From: Rapana venosa | Lineage: Eukaryota; Mollusca; Gastropoda; Neogastropoda; Muricidae | Assembly (NCBI GenBank): GCA_028751875.1 | Contig: CM054154.1 | Span: forward strand, 58,033,963 to 58,097,962 | DNA: 64,000 nucleotides | Reading direction: 5' to 3' | Shown here: positions 57,244 through 64,000 of the stretch, piece by piece | How positions within the stretch are numbered: the stretch's first letter is position 1 | Layout of the letters: each line of letters begins with the position of its first letter | Position numbers and translations under genes: made by a program | The notes under the pieces: generated by a model | The model's database searches: none | What the model was told of the DNA's origin: nothing | What the model saw: the letters and a program-made list of their open reading frames with translations, nothing else

Positions 57244-57702
57244 GTTATTATTCTGCAGCTCGACTGGTCCTAAGAAAGAAAAAAATCTGAACACATCACT
57301 CCTCTTCTGCGATCTCTTCACTGGCTGCCTGTCTCACAAAGACTGGAGTATAAAATCAATACCCTCCGATTTAAATGTCTCCGCAAATCTGCACCATCTT
57401 ATCTTTGTAACTGTTTTTACCTGTACACCCCATCCCGTTCCCTTCGTTCAGCCGCAGATACTTTGTGCTTTCGAGCACCCAGATTCAAACAAACCACTGT
57501 TGGCTGTCGCTCTTTCTCTGTTTCTGGTCCATCCACCTGGAATGACCTCCTTCTTTTACTTCGCCAAAAGCCTTCACTTGATACATTCAAATCCAGCTTC
57601 AAAACACACTTATTTCCTACCTGACACTTTCCCCTCATATCCGTCCATACTTTTCAACAGCATCCTTCATCTCCTAAGTGTGTTCGCGAGGGTGTGTGTG
57701 CT

Positions 57703-57742
<40 letters not shown>

Positions 57743-57903
57743 CGCGCGCGCATATGTGTGTGTGTGCACTTGCGCGTGCATAAACTTGAAATATGCTATT
57801 CATTATACTTGCGGAAAGTTCCATGCTCGTAAACGATTTGAGTGCAAGCACTTCGATTTGTTTGTTTTACAAGATTCAGCGCTATATTAATTCCATAGAT
57901 TAT
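57244..57903 (+). mobile_element. CR1/L2-like LINE copy K (C-terminal domain and 3' tail), nested in copy 5
   Basis: Plus strand: AARLVLRKKK (57258), one-base shift, then a SLAACL/SLHWLP-type block (57315), KSAPSYLCNCFYLYTPSRSL (57387-57446), FRAPRFKQTTVGCRSFSVSG (57470-57529) and STWNDLLLLLRQKPSLDTF (57530-57590). The 3' UTR contains (GT)n/(GC)n at 57694-57765, and the shared tail is at 57841-57903. TTATT sequences occur on both sides (57245-57249 and 57899-57903) and may be a target duplication, or part of the tail. Confidence 0.87.
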
Positions 57904-58430
57904 TTTAGCTTTAAGGGGTATTGGTTTCACTTTCTCTTGTGTACCTTTGCATGTGGGGTTCTTACCAAATGAGTGGGCTGACAGTGCTGCAAAGAAATGT
58001 GCAAAGCATGGAGAGGATTGTGTAGAACTACATGTTCCATTATCTTTACTTGAGGGCTGTCATTTACTAGAAGAGGCATCGTGAGCAGGGCAAAAAATGC
58101 TAGCGCTTTATTTTTTTGGATAATGCTTAATGCTTTCATCACCAAATATAGCAAAAATATAAATTGTTTGTATGGTGAGAAAGTTATTGCATTCATATAG
58201 TTGTTTTAATGCAAGAGTCTAAAACATTTGTACCCTCTTTTTCTGAGATATCCTTTGATAATATGTTTTTTAATGTGGCGTTTCGTATAACATCATTTTC
58301 AATGAACAGTCCTATAGGACATTTGCTATAGTTATAAGTCATGTTAACATTTTTCATGCACTTATTTGTTCTTATCATTGTTTAGTCCTTTTCTGTGTAC
58401 TATGTTATTTAGCAGTAGATACACATTTTA
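57904..58430 (+). mobile_element. SGNH-RNaseH LINE copy 5: RNase H end after nested copy K
   Basis: Reads GIGFTFSCVPLHVGFLPNEW (57919-57978), ADSAAKKCAKHGEDCVELHV (57979-58038), and LSLLEGCHLLEEA, i.e. the C-WVPSHVG and NE-AD blocks of RNase H. The central TAEL and VDSKSAL blocks are missing, so DNA was lost around the insertion. Remains of the C-terminal domain fade out by 58400. Confidence 0.75.
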
Positions 58431-58439
58431 CAGATGGAC

Positions 58440-58612
58440 AGAGTACTGTTCAGTATCAGACACAAGGTGACCCCAGTGTATTTACAAGTCAGGACTCATC
58501 AGAAGATGATGACTTTCCTATCCTTCGTGAAGAGGTTGAGGCAGCAATCAAATCGCTGAAAAATGGGAAAGCTCCAGGCATTGACAACATCCCAGCAGAG
58601 CTGATCAAATAC

Positions 58613-58657
<45 letters not shown>

Positions 58658-60093
58658 TGAACAGACATCCTCCCAAGAATTTGCAACAAGATCTGGCAGA
58701 CTGGAGAGTGGCCAACACCATGGACCCAATCACTCATCATCATGCTCCCCAAGAAAGGCAATCTACAGCAATGCCAAAACTATCGAACAATCAGCCTCAT
58801 AAGCCATCACAGTAAAGTGATGTTAAAAGTCATCTTGAACAGACTAAAGCCAAGGGCAGAAGAGATTCATGGCTAAAGAACAGGCAGGCTTCTGCCCCAA
58901 AAAAAGTACCACAGAACAAATATTCAACCTGCGAGTTATGTGCGAGAAATACAGCCAGCACCAACAGAAACTATACCACGTCTTCATAGACTTCAAAATG
59001 GCATTTGACCGTGTATGGCACGACGCATTATGGGCCACGAGGAAGAAATACAACATGGGACAAAAGATCCTTCGGACCATCAAAGAGCTATACACAAAAG
59101 CCACCAGCGAAGTGCTTTTCCAAGGCATAGTTGGAGAGTGGTTTCATACCTCAGTGGGAGTTCGTCAAGGCTGTCTCCTATCGCCAACACTGTTTAATGT
59201 CTTCCTTGAGCGCATAATGACTGATGCCTTAGAAGATCACACTGGCACAGTCAGTATTGGAGGGCGGATAATCACCAACCTCAGGTTTGCTGATGACATC
59301 GACGGACTTGCAGGAAATGAACAGGAACTAGCCAACCTAGTGTACCACCTGGTTAAAACATCCCCCAGATATGGCATGGGAGATCAGTGCCGAGAAAACA
59401 GAACTCATGACAAACAGTGCCCAGCCAATCACTACCAAGATCAAAGTCAGTGGAAAAGAACTTGAAGTTGTAGATCACTTCAAGTGTCTTGGAGCTATTA
59501 TTACTGTAGAAGGTTCAAAGACCGAAATCTTCGCAAGAGCTGCACAAACAATAACAGCAATGGCGAAGCACAAGACCATCTGGAAAGACCGAAACATCTC
59601 TCTCAGGACCAAGGTCAAGCTACTGTATGCACTGGTCATCTCTACATATCTATATGCGTGCGAATCCTGGACATTGAATGCAGATCTACAAAGGAAGATC
59701 CAGGCTCTAGAGATGAGATGCCTCAGAAAACTCCTTGGCATTTCATATATGGACTACACTACCAACAACGAAGTCCTACAAACCATCACCCAACAAGTAA
59801 AGTACTACGAAAACCTGCTGACCGCAGTCAAGAAAAGGAAGCTCAGATGGTACGGACATGTGACTACATCAGATGGGCTGTCCAAAACCATACTGCAGGG
59901 AACAGTGCAGGGGAAGAGAAGGCGAGGCAGGCTGATGAAGAAATGGGCAGACAACATCACTGAATGGACAGGGAAGAGCTTCTCCACAACCCAGGCACTT
60001 GCACACAACCGCCGCAAATGGAGCCAGCTGGTGCAACGTTCGTCAATGCAGTGCCCTTACGACCCCGGAGGGGGTTATGGGAGCAGATGAGAT
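58440..60093 (+). mobile_element. RTE-like LINE copy E (5' truncated, RT to 3' end)
   Basis: Plus strand: DDDFPILREEVEAAIKSLKN (58506), GKAPGIDNIPAELIKYE, then a G run (58615-58656) that destroys the frame, SLIIMLPKKGNLQQCQNYRT, EQAGFCPKKSTTEQIFNL (58877; GFRAGRST changed), FKMAFDRVWHDALW (58993), VGVRQGCLLSPTLFNVFLE (59155), LRFADDIDGLAGNEQE (59282, FADD intact), a shift near 59375, ISAEKTELMTN, FKCLGAIITVEGSKTEI (59481), ISTYLYACESWTLNADL and MRCLRKLLGISYMDYTTNNE (59714). The C-terminal end CPYDPGGGYGSR has its stop at about 60088. Same subfamily as copy D. Confidence 0.9.
58615..58656. repeat. Poly-G run inside RTE copy E
   Basis: An uninterrupted run of about 42 G at a position where other RTE copies have coding sequence. 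Likely a sequencing artefact, like 63605-63646. Confidence 0.85.
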
Positions 60094-60797
60094 GAGAGAC
60101 ACATTTTACTTTACATACCAACATAAGTGTCCCCTCCTATCCCCACATTGTAATACCACTTTAAATGAACAGACGTAAAATCGAAGCAAAAACAACAACA
60201 ACAACACACACACACTCTCTCTCTCTCTCTCTTTGTCGGTTTGTCTGTCTGTCCCTGCTTGCCGCTTTCTCTCTCCCTCTCTGTCTGTCAGTGTGTCTGT
60301 TCCTCTTTCTCTCTCTCTCCCTCCCTCTGGATGTCTGTCTGTGTGTCTGTCTGTGTGTCTGTTCCTGTTTCCCCCTCTCTCTCTTTCTTTTTCTCTCTAG
60401 CTGAGGGCAGGACAGGACCTGTTTTTTGATAGCTTTGCCAAAGTTGATGGTTTCGACCTGTTAGTGGGTGCCACTACTTCGATGATTCCACCAGATTGTG
60501 TCAGTGGATGTGACTGAATCCAATGCCGATAATTATTTTTCTTTGAAAGCGGATATGGACTCTTAATTGATGTTTAAATACACACATGTAATTATGAAGG
60601 AAAATTGACAGGGATATTTGTTCACATTGTTCCCTGTGTAATCCAGTAGCTGTTTGTTTTGCACGTGCTCTAGAGTGCAAGATGTGACAGTGTTTTATTT
60701 TGACAGCCTGCGTGTACACCTTGTTGTATGTGATGATGGGGACTTAACTCCTTTGTTTCACATCCTGTTGGCATGTTGTGTTGTGCTGATGACGCCA
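60094..60797. other. No gene; CA/CT microsatellites at 60200-60400
   Basis: After the RTE tail come CAACAACA, (CA)n and CT/TGTC-rich stretches, then unique sequence to 60797 without recognisable coding. Confidence 0.6.
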
Positions 60798-61692
60798 ATG
60801 GTCCATTCTCTGATGATGTCCATCCATGACTTGTTCTGTCTTCCCCTCTTTCTGCCACCTTCGAGTGTTCCCTGCAGTACTGTTTTTGGCAGAGTGTTGT
60901 GGCGGGTGACGTGGCCAAACCATGTCAGCTTTTTCTTCTTGACGATGGTGAGAAGGGGTTCCTGTGGATCTGCCAGCCGTGTTATTTGACTCTTGACAAA
61001 TTCATTGGTCTTTCGTTCTCTCCAGGATATGCCCAGCAGTTTTCTATGGCATTTTGTTTCAAATGACTGGATTCGCTTTGCTGTTTCAGCAGTCAATGTC
61101 CAGGTTTCACTTCCGTACAGCAGGATCGTCTGAATTAGGGCTTTGTAGAGCTTTAGTTTGATTGGGAAACTGATCTCTTTACTTTTCCATATGGTGGTGA
61201 GTTTTGTCATGGAAGATGTTGCCATGGCTATTCTGACTTTGATTTCTGTCGTTGATCGCCCGTCCTTTGTGAGTGTAGCGCCAAGGTATTTAAAAGCGTC
61301 TACCTCCTCCAGTTGTTGGCCGTTCATGTAAATTTTAGCAGTGGTGTTGCTCGTGCTGTTCACAAGTACTTTACTTTTCTCCGAGCTCACCTCCATCCCA
61401 TATGCTCCAGCTCTGTTCTCAAGTCTGGTCGTAAGATCTTGCAGCTCTGTGCTACTTCCGCCCATGAGGTCAATGTCATCGGCAAACCGCAAGTTGTTGA
61501 GGGGTCTGCCGCCAATGGAGATGGTAGGGTGGAAGTCATGGAGGGTCTCTCTCATAATGTTTTCCAAGAACAGATTGAACAGGACTGGAGATAACAGGCA
61601 TCCTTGTCGGACCCCAACTGTGGTTTTGAAGTAGTCTCCGACCTGATTGTTCAGAAGGACTGCACTGCTTGCGGTGTTGTATAGTGCTTGAA
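60798..61692 (-). mobile_element. RTE-like LINE copy C (RT C-terminal two thirds, both ends truncated)
   Basis: Minus strand, subfamily of A and B. It starts at ALYNTASSAVLLNNQV (61687), then VGVRQGCLLSPVLFNLFLEN (61625-61566), LRFADDIDLMGGSSTE (61490-61440, FADD intact), YGMEVSSEKSKVLVNST, FKYLGATLTKDGRSTTE (61290), LLYGSETWTLTAE (61120) and LTWFGHVTRHNTLPKTVLQG, to GRQNKSWMDIIREWT at 60800, where similarity to copy B stops. It is 269 residues open, one of the least damaged RT pieces in the window. At 61693 it joins the EN of another family without a gap. Confidence 0.9.
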
Positions 61693-62409
61693 TGCAAGGG
61701 TGTCACAAATAGCAGTCGTTCTATGAAGAGTTGTTATAACTGGCAGGTGATCGCTACCAAGGGTGTCTTTGTGTGTTGTCCAGTCACATTCAGGAGCAAG
61801 TACGGGAGATATAAATGTTAAATCTAAGGATGACGCTCTATGAGTGGCAATATCTGGAATTCTGGTGACACTGCCATCATTTACTAAGCAAAGGCAGGAA
61901 TCAACTACACTTTCTACAAAACGGTTACTAGATATTTTCTCACACTCTTTATCCAAAAAGGGGGCATGAGCATTAAAGTCGCCTACAATTAGCCATTTTT
62001 CATCATCTTTAAGACTGTGTATCCATTCAGTGTTAGAAATGTTAGGCCCCTTGGGCAGATACACAGACACAACATTCAGTATTAAATCCTCTGCAAACTT
62101 TTTCTCGCTGCACATGAATGTACATCAAGAACTTGGTCAGGCACTGGCGAAGAACGAACATTAATCTATCCCTTCTTGGATGGAAGCTGCTGCACTAATT
62201 TTGGTAGCAGCATCAACTTGCTGATGTACAGGTGGATAATAGTAACCAGGTAATTAAGGAAGTTTGCTCCTGGTTACACTGAGGGGTTGCAATACGATAG
62301 CCTGATAGAAGTTTTCAGCAAGATGCTGGACTAAATAGGACAAATTGCTGGAGACTGATCGAGCATTCCATTGTATAATTTTCAGTGGATATGGTTGTTT
62401 TAAAGACAT
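61693..62409 (-). mobile_element. SGNH-RNaseH LINE copy 6: EN domain (ORF2 N-terminus)
   Basis: Minus strand from ATG 62409-62407: MSLKQPYPLKIIQWNARSVS (62409-62350), LVQHLAENFYQAIVLQ, a YYPPV block (62240), a disrupted stretch, then an open frame from 62115: VVSVYLPKGPNISNTEWIHS, LIVGDFNAHAPFLDKECE (62007-61954), SCLCLVNDGSVTRIPDIATH (61890), LDLTFISPVLAPECDW (61830-61785) and LGSDHLPVITTLH (61765). These are the full set of AP-endonuclease motifs of the family. It ends at ICDTLAF, where it fuses to RTE copy C; its own RT is absent. Confidence 0.87.
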
Positions 62410-62949
62410 TGTCCTACACAAAATCTAAGTGATCAAATAAATAGAACAATAGCCAATAATGTTTTTCAAGTTTTAAAAGTCAAAACCATATAAATAAGAA
62501 CTTAATCAAACAGATCTAAATTAAGCACTTCTCAATCAAAAACATTTCAATCTCTACACAGATTAGAAACACGAAATTGGTCAAGTACTAACAGCTAATG
62601 CAGATATGAGGGGAATAATCTAAGATAACAACACATATGCATCTAATTAGTCATAACCTTTATTGAGGAAACTATTTAAAATTGTAACACACACTTCACA
62701 ATAGATTAACGTCTGATTCAATGCTGAGCAACTGCTACAAAGAAAGCAAAAAGTCACCAGTGAAAATAAGGCCTGCTCACAGGTGTACACCAGAAATTGT
62801 GGCTAGCGTTGTTCCTATACAAGAATTGTCTGGGGTATTTTCTGGGAAAATGAGAGTGTTGTCTCCTAGGGTCAGCATAGTTGGCCTCTTGTATGTTGTT
62901 GTTTAAAGACAACCAGAGATCTTTCTTTTTAGAAGTGGCAGCATAACCA

Positions 62950-63190
62950 GACTAGGAGAATAAATACTTTTTCCCAGAACCATTCACACCACGTTGGTCT
63001 CTTTGGGTGGGCATCTTCCACAAGAGAGAATGCAGGTGTCGCCCCAAACTTCCGGCTAGTACACTGGTTCCTCTGACTGAAGGTTGAATAGAGTCCCTCA
63101 TATATGTTCTAGAAGTGACTTTCAGGTTTTCATGACTCAAGAAAGAAGTGTTGTCATGGTCACAGATCTGTGAATATGTGTAAGCATTAA
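62950..63190 (-). mobile_element. SGNH-RNaseH LINE copy 6: ORF1 C-terminal remnant
   Basis: Minus strand, upstream of the EN: CDHDNTSFLSHENL (63165), then MRDSIQPSVRGTSVLAGSLG (63082-63023) and RHLHSLLW. The block D-S-I-Q-P-S-x-R-G aligns with D-G-I-H-P of SGNH hydrolases (37378-37346, 49195-49183), with the catalytic His replaced by Gln. The stop is at about 62952. 62410-62950 is the ORF1-ORF2 spacer and shows no gene. Confidence 0.6.
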
Positions 63191-63602
63191 ACAGTTCTCT
63201 TTTTGCTTTGAACTCGGATACTCGAACTCGAACTGTTTATTGAGAGTAAATGGATAAGCTCAGGGCTTTTTTACACCATGCTCTCAAATAAAAACAAAAC
63301 GAAACAAAATAAACAAGACCCCCCCAACCCCCAACCAAACAACAAAAAACCTGCAAACAATCATTATCAACATTATAAACACACCAAAATAAAAATTCAG
63401 AAATGATTATTATAATGAAACACTATAAATGACGATGACTGTAATACAAGGGAAACAATGGAGAAGGAAAAAAAAGCAAACAAACAAACCAACAAGCACA
63501 GACAAACAATTGTGAGAAAAACACCCCAAAAACCGCAACAGAGAGAGAGGCTTTGAGACTTTGACCAGTTTATTGTCATTGCCCAATGTGGCCTATTGAA
63601 AA

Positions 63603-63649
<47 letters not shown>

Positions 63650-63840
63650 CACAATTTCTTTTATAAAACAAATAATACAAGAAAATAACTTGAGCATTAA
63701 AATGTAATGAAAAAAGCCCAAAAAGAGCTCGCGAACGGATAGAATTTAAAAGCTCTGGCTAAATCATTTTTCAAACGGGACAAAAAGAAAGACAAGGAAA
63801 AACAGCGGGGAACCCCAATAAACAAAAACAAAGTAAAACA
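63191..63840. other. A-rich stretch with poly-G run, no gene
   Basis: AT-rich with AAAC-like repeats. A run of about 42 G lies at 63605-63646. Nothing recognisable. Confidence 0.6.
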
Positions 63841-63845
63841 AAAAC

Positions 63846-64000
63846 ATTCTAGAATGTTCTTAGACCATTCTTGGGGGAGATTACAGTATTTACAAAATGT
63901 TTCTTTAGGGTGTCAAAAAATTTTGCTGGAGTTTCAGGATATAAAGTTACTTTAGTTTTAGCACAAATGTTAATAATTGGAAACTTGCTGTTTTTGCCCT
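63846..64000 (-). other. Open reading stretch at window edge, unassigned
   Basis: The minus strand from 63999 reads 48 codons without a stop: KFPIINICAKTKVTLY, PETPAKFFDTLKKHF, VNTVISPKNGLRTF. The composition is protein-like, perhaps the N-terminal part of a LINE ORF1, but no domain can be named from so little. Confidence 0.3.

Noticed and set aside
1..64000. A CRISPR array, bacterial operon or toxin-antitoxin system
   Set aside because: No regularly spaced direct repeats with unique spacers; microsatellites, SINEs, LINEs and base composition are eukaryotic.

Overview
The window looks like host-gene-free, transposon-dense DNA from a marine or freshwater invertebrate. A mollusc, perhaps a gastropod, is my best guess, based only on the mix of retroelement families (several LINE lineages, tRNA-headed SINEs, a 2A-type motif in a LINE ORF1, abundant CA/CT/TA microsatellites). 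I found no exon of a cellular gene, no rRNA, no free-standing tRNA gene and no CRISPR array. Almost every real coding signal belongs to a decayed non-LTR retrotransposon, and almost every copy carries stops, frameshifts or truncations.

Five LINE groups are recognisable. (1) An 'SGNH-RNaseH' family: ORF1 carries an SGNH/GDSL-esterase-like domain; ORF2 carries endonuclease (EN), reverse transcriptase (RT), RNase H and a C-terminal C-x-C-x7-H-x4-C cluster. Copies: 1-4568 (+), 4706-5245 (-), 11750-6400 (-), 38456-32091 (-), 40125-39165 (-), 56185-58430 (+), 63190-61693 (-). (2) RTE-like elements in at least three subfamilies: 12718-15265 (+), 30251-29025 (-), 50905-54120 (+), 54138-55495 (split by inversion), 58440-60093 (+), 61692-60798 (-). 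(3) A CR1/L2-like family with a microsatellite inside its 3' UTR: 19180-18311, 23164-21408, 25967-23674 (all -), 57244-57903 (+). (4) A CR1/Rex-like element with a (TTGAC)n tail, 12138-18099 (+), split by an RTE copy. (5) Jockey/Crack-like EN-RT copies: 47840-45105 (-) and 47840-48435 (+). There are also isolated ORF1s: two L1-like ones with NPGP motifs (28686-26950 and 44725-43549, both -) and one SGNH/zinc-cluster ORF1 (50890-48936, -). A further RT element with a C2H2-like tail lies at 42010-40479 (-).

Three SINEs can be bounded by short target-site duplications: 28070-28561 (ATCAG), 26283-26577 (TACACC) and 46224-46502 (ATATT). Two of them end in the same 3' tail as the CR1/L2-like LINEs, which suggests LINE-driven mobilisation. 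The SINE at 28070-28561 sits inside an L1-like ORF1, exactly between an N-terminal hydrophobic segment and a degenerate 2A-type motif.

Parts of the window are not trustworthy. There are two 500-base N gaps (30252-30751, 48436-48935), and 32556-36784 is about 4.2 kb of nearly pure homopolymer runs that cannot be read. Because a LINE C-terminus runs straight into its left edge and a matching ORF1 lies beyond its right edge, that block probably stands in for a missing ORF2.
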